A program made the translations under genes and the position numbers. Of a DNA stretch of 64,000 nucleotides, positions 27,801-35,971 are shown piece by piece. The stretch is from Nonomuraea glycinis (GTDB taxonomy: Bacteria; Actinomycetota; Actinomycetes; Streptosporangiales; Streptosporangiaceae), in the NCBI RefSeq assembly GCF_014646515.1, contig NZ_BMNK01000004.1, forward strand, positions 477,826 through 541,825, written 5' to 3'. Under the pieces are notes generated by a model. That model saw nothing but the letters and a program-made list of their open reading frames with translations. It was not told the DNA's origin and made no database searches. The stretch's first letter is position 1. Each line of letters begins with the position of its first letter.

Positions 27801-28451
27801 CTTCTCCACGAAGTCCGGCGTCTGCAACAGCGCATACGTCTTCCGCGCCGCCTCCGACAGATCCTGATACAGATCCCCCAGGAACCGGGTGTCCCACCCC
27901 TCGGTCCCGTCCTCGTTCAGCGGATGCGCGAAATCATGGACGAGCTCCCCCTCCTCGTCCCGCCGCCGCCAGAACTCGACCAGCTCCCCGGCCCCGTCGT
28001 GACTGAGTGGAATCTGGAACAGCGGATTGTGCGCCGGATCGAACAGCAGCTTCCCGGCCTGCCCCTCCCCCAGCTCCTCGAAGGCCCGCCGCAGCCACCC
28101 TCGATACGTCGGATCCTCATCATTCTCGACATAAGCCTCATACCGCGCCTGCGCCAGCTCCCGCCGATCCGGCTCCGGCGCGGTCAGGTACGGCTCCTCG
28201 ATCAGCCGGTTGTCCTCGCAGAACCGTACGAAAACCGTCCCCAGCACCCACGCCGCCGCGACCTGCGTGACCCGCTCGTCCAGCCACGACCCCCAGGTGG
28301 CGGCGGTCCGCTCCAGTCTGCGCGCCTGGTCGTACTCGGCCCGCAGCCGCGCCCCCACCTCGGGCAGCGCCTTCACCTGCCTGGCCAGATCGGCCTCGAC
28401 CGCCTTGACCTGCTGCTTCAGGTCGTCCAGCACTGCCTTACGGTCGATCAT
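24855..28451 (-). CDS. pglX: BREX-2 adenine-specific DNA methyltransferase PglX
   Basis: A 1198-residue N6-adenine methyltransferase. The N-terminal helical part has an IDRKAVLDDLKQQVKAVEADLARQ coiled coil; motif I is DPTCGSGHFVLGAF (about 238) and motif IV GNPPYVTV (about 372). Residues about 580-805 (26040-26700) form the presumed target-recognition region and are coded by DNA of clearly lower G+C than the rest of the gene. The ATG overlaps the stop of the upstream frame (ATGA), with TTGGAGG 5 bases ahead. In BREX, PglX methylates host DNA and takes part in exclusion. The length is close to that of S. coelicolor PglX. No long homopolymer of the kind linked to pglX phase variation is obvious. 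Confidence 0.96.
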   Translation of the reverse strand: MIDRKAVLDDLKQQVKAVEADLARQVKALPEVGARLRAEYDQARRLERTAATWGSWLDERVTQVAAAWVLGTVFVRFCEDNRLIEEPYLTAPEPDRRELAQARYEAYVENDEDPTYRGWLRRAFEELGEGQAGKLLFDPAHNPLFQIPLSHDGAGELVEFWRRRDEEGELVHDFAHPLNEDGTEGWDTRFLGDLYQDLSEAARKTYALLQTPDFVEKFILDRTMDPAVREFGYRELKMIDPTCGSGHFVLGAFQRLVRLWGERPLGLERREWVRAALDSVHGVDLNPFAVAIARFRLLVAAMAAADIRTLKEAAKYEWPIHLAVGDSLIKARQLPLTLGDEVPGDPLADFAYATEDVHEHPRILEPGRYHVVVGNPPYVTVKDKKLNELYRGLYDACAGTYALSVPFAQRFFELAVRGDADGRGYGMVGQITANSFMKREFGVKLIEDFFAHKVELTEVIDTSGAYIPGHGTPTVILIGTRRAGRIRSETVRTIRGVQGEPYAPEEGEDGLVWNAIVEQIDDAGSISLWVSVGDLERERYFGKQPWILADGGLEMIEEIDRASPRALASECARVGFVGMTHADEVMVRPGRAWSSSLVDYLIPIASGEEVRDWNVSTDNVAFFPYGKAKQLRSLHGKDRESSGLWHYRTDLGNRATFGGGTYNSAGRMWWEWHQLPKDSGAHAWSITFAEVATHNHFVLDRGGKVFKQTAPVIKLREGSSEDDHLRLLGLLNSSTAAFWLKMNCHNKGGQGVSEGFKSQEWERFYQFNGSNIGRFPLPAAYPVSLSISLDSLAQEFVSASPSSVVVGSTPTTTALRFAKTNWESIRAHMIALQEELDWQVYSLYNLYPDDLRASEADVPELAHGERAFEIVLARRIADGEASGEWFRRHGSTPIQEIPSHWPESYKQVVQKRIDAIESSRAIGMVERPEYKRRWATEGWDVLQEKALRSWLLDRIEARELWYDENGQPAILTLGRLVDALSRDEDFVSVAAIYAPRRELSAVVSDLVAEEHVPFLAALRYRPSGLKKRADWEEVWDLQRKEDAAPDEPAKRKIRDSIPVPPKYGQADFQRTSYWRARGKLDVPKERFISYGQVNTQTPGLYGWAGWDHREQAQALATYFTNHALTSEEITPFLAGLLELQPWLYQWHHESHPMYSGSPAAFFANYRQQIQGEHGLTDDNLREWRPAVAARGGRTKKSG

Positions 28452-29269
28452 CTGGCCTCCAACGTCAGGCCGGCCCGGTGGGCGTTGGTCACCCACGAGT
28501 CCGGAAGCTCGATCCATTCCCCCAGCCCCGCCTGGTAGGGCACGGCGACCGTGCCCAACCGGGGCTCACGCGCCGGGTCGCCCTGCGGGCAGAGCAGCCA
28601 CAAGCCATGCCCGCCCAGCCGGGCCGCCGCCGCGAGCCGGTCCAGCACCCCCATCGCGTCATACCGCGCGAACACCGCCGCCTCGGTCAGCAGCACCGGC
28701 CCCGCGCCCGCCTCCAGCAGCGCGCGGATCTCCGGCTCGATCCGCCCCCACGACGTGCGGGCGTACTCGGCGAACTTCAGCGCCGCCCGGCTGCCCGGCT
28801 CGGCGACGTCCGCCCGCAGGATCGTGTCCCACGTCGGCTTCGTGCCCGGCGGCACCAGCTCGTGCATCGCCTCCAGGAACAACCTGGTCGCCGAGACCTG
28901 CCGCGCGCCGAACCGCCCCCCGGTGAGCTCGGCCACCGCCTCCCGAGTCCGCCCCGCTTGTACGGTCAACGCCCGGAACCCGTCCCGCCGGGCCGCGGCC
29001 GTCAGCCGTTCCTCCGCCCGGACGGCGCCCGCGAGCTGCGGGTCGTCGGCGTAGCGGGTGATCGCGCCGGCCCGGGTGGCGTGCCGCCCGGCGTAGGCGG
29101 TCAGGTAGCTGGAGGCGAGGTCCAGGCGGGCCGGCAGGTAGCGCTGCGTGCCGGTGCCCTCCCGGGTGGACAGGTTGAGGTCGAAGCCCGCCTCCCGCAG
29201 CGCCTTGGTCAGCGGCGGTCCGCTGGCAGCCCGCCGTCCGTCAGCTCCGGGAAGCGGGCCCGTACGCGC
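28448..29269 (-). CDS. pglW: C-terminal part of PglW in a shifted frame (frameshifted gene)
   Basis: This frame is open for 273 codons. It reads PPLTKALREAGFDLNLS, GTGTQRYLPARLDLASSY, then ends PVLLTEAAVFARYDAMGVLDRLAAAA, HGLWLLCPQGDPAREPRLGTVAVPYQ, WIELPDSWVTNAHRAGL. That last part is what I remember as the C-terminal end of PglW proteins. There is no ATG, GTG or TTG with a ribosome site near its beginning (a CTG overlaps the pglW TGA; the first TTG, at 28969, would lose about 90 residues). One extra C in the CC at 29217-29218 (minus strand) would join it to PglW. I therefore take it as part of one split gene. It ends in ATGA overlapping pglX. Confidence 0.75.
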   Translation of the reverse strand, partial: ARTGPLPGADGRRAASGPPLTKALREAGFDLNLSTREGTGTQRYLPARLDLASSYLTAYAGRHATRAGAITRYADDPQLAGAVRAEERLTAAARRDGFRALTVQAGRTREAVAELTGGRFGARQVSATRLFLEAMHELVPPGTKPTWDTILRADVAEPGSRAALKFAEYARTSWGRIEPEIRALLEAGAGPVLLTEAAVFARYDAMGVLDRLAAAARLGGHGLWLLCPQGDPAREPRLGTVAVPYQAGLGEWIELPDSWVTNAHRAGLTLEAR

Positions 29270-32200
29270 TCATGAACCTCGTCGACGGTCAGCCCCGGCT
29301 GCCGGGGCTCGGGCACCCCGGGAATCAGCCGTACCAGGCCCGCCTGGGTGAGCCGCAGTGCGCGTACCAGCAGCAGGTCGCGCGGGTAGATCTCCAGGCG
29401 CGGAGTGGCGGCGGCGTTCCTGGAGGCGGCGACGGCGAGCTGCACCGTACGGCGCTCGTCCCAGTCGAGCACCCCCTGCGGCGGGGTGATGGCGCGTAGC
29501 TCGGCCAGCACGGTGCTCGCGGTCGGCAGCGTGTCGAGCTTGGCGAGACGGTCGGCGACCCGGCCCAGCCGGTGCGCGTAGTCGAGCAGGCCGGGCGCGG
29601 ACGGCGTGCTGGGCGGGTCGTCCTCGCACACCTCCAGGGCGAGCAGCCCGGAGTCGGCGGCCTCGCGGTTGGCGGTGTGGCTGAAACGTCCCTCCTCGGG
29701 GACGAGCTGCTCCACCTCGACCACGGCCCGCACGGCGGCCAGCGCGAGCGCCCGCCGCTGGTCGCGCCGGTGCAGGCGGGTGCCGCGTCGTACGGTCAGC
29801 GCGTCGGCGATCTCGGCGACGGAGGCGACCCGGCCGAGCCCGGCCAGCAGCTCCAGGATCTCCTCGCGCAGCGCCTGGACGGCAGGGGACTTCTTCCACC
29901 GGGTGCGCTGGCTCTTCACGATCTGCGGGATGCGCTGGCGGCTAAGCCCCAGCGTCTCGGCGACGGCCTTCTGGTTGGGCCACACCGTCTGCCCCGGCAG
30001 CTCGCCGTGCTCGTCGGGCAGCCGCAGCAGCAGCCGTACGGCTTCGACCTCGTTACGGTTGGCGCCGTCCTTCTTCAGCGGCGGGACGAAGAGCGTGGCC
30101 AGGGTGTCCAGGCTGACCGCGCGCAGGGCGCGCTGGGGCAGCAGCTCGGCGCCTTCGGCGTCGGCGAGATCACCGACGAGGACGGACTCGGCGGCGCTGA
30201 GCTCCTCCTTGGCCTCACGCCGTCCCTCCGCGCTGAACGGGGAGACCGCCGTCTCGCGCAGGCGCCGGCCCCAGTCGCTGAGCCGGCGCTGGATCTCGCT
30301 GCGGGTCTTGGCGCCCAGGCCTGGGGCGTTGACGAGGTTGCGCTGGCTGTAGTCCAGCAGGGTGCCGACGGTGGTGAGCCCCAGGCCGTACAGGAACGAC
30401 TCCGCGGCCGGGGTGAGCCCGGCGGCGGACAGGTGCGTCTCGGGGCCGGCCTCGGCCGCCAGCCGGTCACGCTGCAGCTCGACGGACTCCGGCTCGGCGT
30501 CGGCGATGGCCGGGACCTGCTCGGGGGCCGGATGGCGGCTGGCGCGGCCCGCGGACGGGGTGGTCTCGGCCAGGTCCAGGAAGATCTTCTTCCAGGCGTC
30601 CTGCATCTTCTTGAGCTCGCCGAAACGCTGCCCGGCGTCGCGGTGCATGGCCTTGCGGAAGAAGGCGACGAGCCCGTCCCGGACCGCCGGGTCGAACGCG
30701 TCGGCCGCCACCGCCGGATACGCCTCGTCGCTCTGCCGGGGCGAGACCTTGCCGTCGCCCCAGCGGGGCAGCTCGCCCGAGGCCATCTCATGCAGGGTCG
30801 CGGCCACCGCGTAACGCTCGGCGTGCGCGTCGTAGACCGAACGGGTCAGCGTCCCGATGAACGGGTCGAGATAGCCGTCAGTGCCCGCGTCGGTCTCCTG
30901 CACCGGGTAGCCGGCCAGGGAGAAGTCGATCAGCACGAGCTGGCGGGTGCGGTTGGGGCGCACCCGGATGGCGATGTTGTCCGGCTTGATGTCGCGGTGC
31001 CAGACGCCCTCGCCCTCCAGGAAGTCGACCGCGCCGAACAGGTAGTCGCCGTACGCCTCAAGCTGGTCGATCTGCAGCCGTCCGCTCTCGCGCAGCTGCC
31101 GCGCCACCGTCTCCTCGCGGCGGCGCGGCCTGCTGCCGGACTCGGCCGGATCCTCGTCCTCCCGCTCGTCGCCGACATACTCCAGAGCCAGCACCGTGCG
31201 TCCGCCGATGATCAGCGGCTCCGGCTCCACTAGGCGGATGACGCGCGAGTCCGCGTGCAACCGGCTCATCACCTCGGCCTCACGGATCAGGATCTCGCCG
31301 CGGCCGTCGGACAGGGCGATCTTCAGCACGAGGAGCGGCCGTGCGCCGCGCCCCCGCTCCCCCGCGTGCAGGTCCCTGACGAGGAACGCGCGGCTCGTCG
31401 AGCCGGTGCCCAGGCGGCGGCGCACCTCCCAGCGGCCCGCCAGAACGTCGCCCGTGACCGCCTCCAGCGGGTCCTTCTCCTGGGCTGCGGGCTCGGGGGC
31501 CGTCAGCGAGTCCTCGATGCATTCGAGCATGTCCAGGAACTCGGCGACCGTGGCGAGCCGCCGCTCGGGCTTGTAGGCGGTGGCCGCCTGCACCAGCTCG
31601 TCGATGTCGGTCGACAGGCCGTCCACGATCGCGCTCGGCCGCAGCCCCTCCCCCGCCTCGAACCTGGCCAGCAGCTCCGCCTGGCTGGAGGCCGGGGCCT
31701 CGCCGGTCACCAGGAGGTAGGTCAGTACGCCGAGCCCGTAGACGTCCAGGGCGATGGGGTCGGGGCTGACCGCGGTCAGCTCCGGAGCGAGGTAGGCGTC
31801 GGCGTCGTCCGCCAGATGGATCGCCGACAGGGCGGTGGGGGCGTACCTGGTCACGCCCTGCGGCACCCGATGCGTGGCTATCTGCCAGTCCGAGATCTGC
31901 AGGTACGGGGAGAGCCAGGCCGCCTCCTCGCCGATGGCCTGGCCTTCGCGGCCCCGGTTGCGCGGGATCACGTGCACCGATCGGGCCGAGAGCGAGCGGT
32001 GGTGGATCCGGCTGGAGTGCGCGGAGCGCATCGTCTCGGCGAGCTGCCGGACCAGCGCGATCCGGCCGAGGATGTCGAGCCGGTCGCCGTGCTGGACGAG
32101 GTATTCGTCCAGGCGCAGGGTGTGCGGGTGATACTCGAAGATCAGCGCGGGGCCGGCCGAGTGCCCGGACGGGTCGTACTGCTTGAGCTGGACGACGCCG

Positions 32201-32967
32201 GGGTGGCGGAAGCGGCGCAGGACCGCCGCCTCGCGCCGGGCGGCGTTCTCCACCGACCTGCGGATCGACGCGTCCGCGCCGCGCTCGCGCAGGTAGACGC
32301 GGACCCGGGCAGGCTCCGGCAGCTCGCTGTGGTTGGCCAGGTAGTCGGCCCAGGTGGGGCCGGTGTCGAAGGACTTGCGCTCCAGCAGATAGGGGCCGAC
32401 TTTGTACTCGGCGTCGCTGCGGCGGATGCCGACCTGCTCCAGCGCGCCCTTGACCGCGCGGGAGTCGGCCGGGGTGATCCGCCAGCGCTCGTCCCGCGGC
32501 GGCTGCCGAAGCATCGTCAAGAGCTCGTCGACCGTGTGGACGCCGTTCTGGTCGTGCGAGGGCAGGCGCAGCCGCAGGGCGTCGTCGGTGAAGCAGACGG
32601 CCTCGGTGATCCACACCCGCTTGCCGTTGCGCGCCAGCAGGCCGGCCAGCTCCTTGGCCTTCTTGTTGACCAGGTGCAGGGGATTGCCGTGGGAGACGCG
32701 GCGGCCGGTGGGGGTGGTCTGCACCCAGGTGCCGTTCTCGGTGGTGAGACTGCCGTGCCAGTCCTTCAGCTCGACCATGAACGCGCCGCCGGGGCCGACG
32801 ATCAGCAGGTCGACCTCGCGTACGTGGCCGGTCTGGGCGGTGAAGGTGAAGTTGGACCAGGCCCGCCAGGGCTCGGCGTCGGGCAGTCGCTCGCGGATGG
32901 CCTCCAGGCCACGGCGCTCATGGTCGAACTCGGACTCGGTGACGGTCGTCCACCGGCCTTCGAGCAT
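29209..32967 (-). CDS. pglW: BREX-2 serine/threonine kinase PglW (N-terminal 1252 residues)
   Basis: Domains in order: NERD nuclease-like domain (residues about 10-115; HVREVDLLIVGPGGAFMVELKDW); a first kinase fold at about 185-450 that looks inactive (HHRSLSARSVHV in place of HRD); an active-looking kinase at about 510-790 with RLGTGSTSRAF, HRDIKPDN (near 656) and DFSLA in place of DFG; a helix-hairpin-helix stretch near 870 (LLDYSQRNLVNAPGLGAKT); and a helix-turn-helix near 1005 (AVAETLGLSRQRI). The start at 32967 has GGAGTGAG upstream. The frame ends at 29209 after VRARFPELTDGGLPADRR, about 260 residues short of full-length PglW; the missing part follows in the -1 frame. Confidence 0.93.
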   Translation of the reverse strand: MLEGRWTTVTESEFDHERRGLEAIRERLPDAEPWRAWSNFTFTAQTGHVREVDLLIVGPGGAFMVELKDWHGSLTTENGTWVQTTPTGRRVSHGNPLHLVNKKAKELAGLLARNGKRVWITEAVCFTDDALRLRLPSHDQNGVHTVDELLTMLRQPPRDERWRITPADSRAVKGALEQVGIRRSDAEYKVGPYLLERKSFDTGPTWADYLANHSELPEPARVRVYLRERGADASIRRSVENAARREAAVLRRFRHPGVVQLKQYDPSGHSAGPALIFEYHPHTLRLDEYLVQHGDRLDILGRIALVRQLAETMRSAHSSRIHHRSLSARSVHVIPRNRGREGQAIGEEAAWLSPYLQISDWQIATHRVPQGVTRYAPTALSAIHLADDADAYLAPELTAVSPDPIALDVYGLGVLTYLLVTGEAPASSQAELLARFEAGEGLRPSAIVDGLSTDIDELVQAATAYKPERRLATVAEFLDMLECIEDSLTAPEPAAQEKDPLEAVTGDVLAGRWEVRRRLGTGSTSRAFLVRDLHAGERGRGARPLLVLKIALSDGRGEILIREAEVMSRLHADSRVIRLVEPEPLIIGGRTVLALEYVGDEREDEDPAESGSRPRRREETVARQLRESGRLQIDQLEAYGDYLFGAVDFLEGEGVWHRDIKPDNIAIRVRPNRTRQLVLIDFSLAGYPVQETDAGTDGYLDPFIGTLTRSVYDAHAERYAVAATLHEMASGELPRWGDGKVSPRQSDEAYPAVAADAFDPAVRDGLVAFFRKAMHRDAGQRFGELKKMQDAWKKIFLDLAETTPSAGRASRHPAPEQVPAIADAEPESVELQRDRLAAEAGPETHLSAAGLTPAAESFLYGLGLTTVGTLLDYSQRNLVNAPGLGAKTRSEIQRRLSDWGRRLRETAVSPFSAEGRREAKEELSAAESVLVGDLADAEGAELLPQRALRAVSLDTLATLFVPPLKKDGANRNEVEAVRLLLRLPDEHGELPGQTVWPNQKAVAETLGLSRQRIPQIVKSQRTRWKKSPAVQALREEILELLAGLGRVASVAEIADALTVRRGTRLHRRDQRRALALAAVRAVVEVEQLVPEEGRFSHTANREAADSGLLALEVCEDDPPSTPSAPGLLDYAHRLGRVADRLAKLDTLPTASTVLAELRAITPPQGVLDWDERRTVQLAVAASRNAAATPRLEIYPRDLLLVRALRLTQAGLVRLIPGVPEPRQPGLTVDEVHERVRARFPELTDGGLPADRR

Positions 32968-33160
32968 GCGCTCACTCCGCTGATCGAGATGTGTGACCGG
33001 CCGCCGCACCGGGCCGGTCCTCGGGCTTGGATCGTATCGGCCGGGTGCGACGGATGCGGACCTCACGAGCAGATGATCAACGGTGCCCCTCGGTGCCGGC
33101 GTCGGGTGGGAGTGACCCGCCCAGGGCGTAATGCTCTGGGTAGCCCCATGAACAGGAAGG

Positions 33161-33646
33161 ATGAGCGTCATCGCTGAAATAATCACATTTTTCACCGAGG
33201 AAGACGATGTCAAGGACTTGTACGGGGTCTTCGATATCGGCGTCGATGAGGAGGAGTTAAGAGGCGAGCCCAGCCCATGGGCTGTCATACCACCCGGCCC
33301 CGAGGAGCGGGCGAACGGCGGCCCCAACGCGGTGATGCTGCAGCGGAGCTGGGAGGCCGCGTCGTACGTTCGCTACGAACTCTGGGACGGCGAACCGTCC
33401 GCTGACCACTCATGGGGACACGCTTGGATCGGTGAGGTCTACCTGAGCACCGGAAGGATCAGCGCGATGAGCATGGTGCCGGGCTTCACGCATCACCACA
33501 CGGTCTTCGACCTCGGCCGCCGCGCCACGACCTGGCGGCTGCGCGTTCAATGGAAATTCCTTGACAACGATCGGGAACCTCTTTTCCCGCGCTACATCTA
33601 CCAGGTGGACTTGTTCACTCTTCAGTTCTGGCCGCCGCCCTCCTAA
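33161..33646 (+). CDS. Hypothetical protein
   Basis: A 161-residue acidic protein with no signal peptide and no family I recognise. The start is rich in Asp/Glu (FFTEEDDVKDLYG, VDEEEL); the rest is beta-rich with many Trp/Tyr (YVRYELWDGEPSADHSWGHAWIGEVYL, RRATTWRLRVQWKFL). The N-terminal third has lower G+C. It starts about 190 bases from pglW, divergently, and converges on the FtsX-like gene. Whether it belongs to the defence region is unknown. Confidence 0.65.
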   Translation: MSVIAEIITFFTEEDDVKDLYGVFDIGVDEEELRGEPSPWAVIPPGPEERANGGPNAVMLQRSWEAASYVRYELWDGEPSADHSWGHAWIGEVYLSTGRISAMSMVPGFTHHHTVFDLGRRATTWRLRVQWKFLDNDREPLFPRYIYQVDLFTLQFWPPPS

Positions 33647-33709
33647 CGCTTTCCCCGAGCCATGGCACCGGGTTAGGAAGGGGCGCAGGGATACGGCGCG
33701 CAGGCGCGG

Positions 33710-35170
33710 TCAAGACGGCCTGACCCGTGGCCCGGAGCCGGGCGGGAGGAGTGCCGCGAGCGCCGCGGCGAGCAGCGGGAAGCCCACCACCAGGACGGCG
33801 ATCGGCAGCCACGGGGTGTCGAAGGCCACGCGTGGCAATGGGTCATATCTGTCCGCAGCGGTTCCGGGCCACGCCAGCAGCAGTCCCGTGGCGGCGCCCG
33901 CCGCCACGCCCAGCGCCGTTCCGCAGGCTGCGGCCAGCCACGTGCGACAGACGGCGTACGACCTCAGCCGGACGCCCGAGCCACCGGTGACGCGCAGCAG
34001 CACGCGCCGCCACCGCAGGCTGTCGGCCACCGAGCCCGTCGCGACCAGCGCACCGACGAGGGCCAAGAGGATCATCGGCACGAAGACGAACAGCCAACCG
34101 GTCGAAGCCTCGAATCCCCGCTCCACGTAACTGGGCGTGCCGACGCCCAACCGGCGGTCGAGGCGTTCCTGCTCGGCGGCCGACGTGCGATGAAAGGCGG
34201 GGTCGATGATCAGTCGATTCGGTGTCAAGCCGACGCCGAGGTCGCGCAGGACCTTCGCGGGGATGAAGAGGTCCGTCCTGCCTGGGTCCGCGGGCTTCAC
34301 CGCGATCGCGGGGATGCTTCTGCGCAACGTCTCACCCGAAGGGGTGTCCAGGCTGTAGCCGATGTCCAATGGGATGTCGCCGACGTCTTCGGAGGTGACG
34401 AGTACGGCCGTGCCTTCGTCGTACGGCGTGGACAAGTCGCCTGTCAGGTAACCGAGCAAAGCCTGGTCACCGATGTGGGGGTCCACCCCCGCAAGGTCAT
34501 TGTGAAAGTAGAGGAGGTACCCCTTGCCCGTGCCCTCGCTCTGGACGATGGGGGCCGAGGGAATCTCCTGCCGGAGAGCCGCGCGAGCGACTCTCGCTTC
34601 CTCGTCGGAGGACACCTGTACGACAAGGGCTCCGTACGGAGCCTGGGAAGGGGAGAAGGACCTCTCCTGCGCTGTCTGGGCCGCCGCAACGATCATCACC
34701 GCGGTGGCCACGGCGGTGGCCACCATCGTCATCGCGACCCCGCCGGCCGTACCGGGCTGATGACCGGCGAGTCGGCGGGCCGGCAACCGTAACGGACGCG
34801 GCAGCCGTACGGCGAACCGATCGGGGAGTGTCAGCGCCCACGACACGAACGGGCCCAGGCCGAGGAGGAGCAACGAGCCGCCCGCCATGCCTGCCAGCAT
34901 GAGCATGCCCGGTTCGAGCTCTTTGTAGAAGCGTTCCTCATGCGTGGCCCATGCGATGCGTGCCGGCACCGCGAGACCGACCACGGCGAGAACCGCTCCC
35001 CACATCAGGCGGCTCCCCTGCACCGGTGTACGCCGGTCGCGGGGCGCCGACAGCATCGCCAGCGCGACGGATCCGCCCGCCAGCGCAGGGACGCTCAGTA
35101 ACGCCAGAAGGACACCCAGCAGCCAGATGAGTCCCGCGATGTCTTCACCCACGCGGCCGATCGTACGCAC
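33710..35170 (-). CDS. FtsX-like ABC permease, short form
   Basis: A 486-residue membrane protein, GTG start. Hydrophobic helices at about 10-35, 55-75, 88-112 and 140-165 are followed by an extracytoplasmic domain (about 170-350) and three C-terminal helices (WLFVFVPMILLALVGALVA, TWLAAACGTALGVAAGAATGLLLAW, WLPIAVLVVGFPLLAAALAALL) in the FtsX pattern. Actinomycete FtsX-type permeases of this kind are usually 800-900 residues, with another FtsX block in front; here the first half is absent and no ABC ATPase gene is adjacent. It may be a naturally short member or an N-terminally deleted remnant. Confidence 0.65.
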   Translation of the reverse strand: MRTIGRVGEDIAGLIWLLGVLLALLSVPALAGGSVALAMLSAPRDRRTPVQGSRLMWGAVLAVVGLAVPARIAWATHEERFYKELEPGMLMLAGMAGGSLLLLGLGPFVSWALTLPDRFAVRLPRPLRLPARRLAGHQPGTAGGVAMTMVATAVATAVMIVAAAQTAQERSFSPSQAPYGALVVQVSSDEEARVARAALRQEIPSAPIVQSEGTGKGYLLYFHNDLAGVDPHIGDQALLGYLTGDLSTPYDEGTAVLVTSEDVGDIPLDIGYSLDTPSGETLRRSIPAIAVKPADPGRTDLFIPAKVLRDLGVGLTPNRLIIDPAFHRTSAAEQERLDRRLGVGTPSYVERGFEASTGWLFVFVPMILLALVGALVATGSVADSLRWRRVLLRVTGGSGVRLRSYAVCRTWLAAACGTALGVAAGAATGLLLAWPGTAADRYDPLPRVAFDTPWLPIAVLVVGFPLLAAALAALLPPGSGPRVRPS

Positions 35171-35316
35171 ATCAGCTGGTCCCTCGCCCGCATCCGCACT
35201 TGCTCTCGGCGGCCCGGTGCCTGGGCGGTCGACCCACCACCATCGGGATACCTCATCTCACCGGCATCGGCCCACCACGAGCACTCCGGCGAGAGACGCC
35301 TACGTACGTAACCTCT

Positions 35317-35868
35317 CTAGTCGCCGAAACCGTGCAGCAGGGTGTCGACGAGGCGGGTGGCCAGGGCATCGGCGTCATGGTCCTGGTCCGGTCCCGTCGC
35401 CGTCTCGTGGATGAGCGCGTAGTAGACGCGGCGCGCCCAGTCGAGGTCGGCGTCCGCGCTGATGAGGCCCGCGTCGCGCGCTCTGCGGAACAGCTTGTCG
35501 CAGCGTTCGCGGACCTCGGCGTGCACCCGTGCGACCTCGGGATCCGAAGCGGTCCGGCTCATCGCGTATCCCCAGTCGATCTTGACGCGGAGCACGCTGG
35601 CGGTCACCTGATGCAGCGTGACCAGCGCCGGAGCCGTGGTCGTGTAGGCCGACTCGACGGCCTCGGCGAACCGCCGGGTGGCCCAGGCGGCCATCGCGTC
35701 GACGAGCGCGTCGCGTGAGGCGAAGCGGCGATGCACGGTCGTGCGGGCGACCCCGGCGGCCTCGGCGATCTGCTCCATGCCCGCCGCCGGATTCCGGCTG
35801 AGGACGCGTTCGGCCGCCTCCAGGATCGCTCGCACGGTTCGCTCCGTGTCCGAGCGCATCTTGTTCAC
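35317..35868 (-). CDS. TetR family repressor
   Basis: A 183-residue regulator with a TetR helix-turn-helix at residues 10-56 (VRAILEAAERVLSRNPAAGMEQIAEAAGVARTTVHRRFASRDALVDAM) and a helical ligand-binding domain. GTG start at 35868; an ATG three codons later is possible. It is divergent from an SDR oxidoreductase gene, and a palindrome lies in the 103-base gap, so it likely represses that gene and itself. Confidence 0.9.
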   Translation of the reverse strand: MNKMRSDTERTVRAILEAAERVLSRNPAAGMEQIAEAAGVARTTVHRRFASRDALVDAMAAWATRRFAEAVESAYTTTAPALVTLHQVTASVLRVKIDWGYAMSRTASDPEVARVHAEVRERCDKLFRRARDAGLISADADLDWARRVYYALIHETATGPDQDHDADALATRLVDTLLHGFGD

Positions 35869-35892
35869 CCCGCCATGCTACATCAGTGTCCT

Positions 35893-35902
35893 TATCTAGA
35901 TA
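35893..35902. promoter_or_regulatory. Candidate TetR operator palindrome
   Basis: TATCTAGATA is a perfect 10-base palindrome in the A+T-rich gap between the divergent TetR and SDR genes, 25 bases upstream of the TetR start. The location suggests an operator for the TetR protein. Confidence 0.45.
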
Positions 35903-35971
35903 GAACTTGCAACATTTATGTCGCATGTCATAGCTTAAGCGCATCGAAGATGTCGCAAAAGGGGCTCTGTC

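Noticed and set aside
28448..28969. Separate 173-residue gene starting at TTG 28969 between pglW and pglX
   Set aside because: The homology-like sequence continues upstream in the same frame by about 90 codons with no start codon, so it is better read as the displaced C-terminus of PglW.
29205..29275. Programmed -1 ribosomal frameshift in pglW
   Set aside because: No X-XXY-YYZ slippery heptamer, homopolymer or downstream stem-loop pattern could be seen; a one-base deletion or error explains it more simply.
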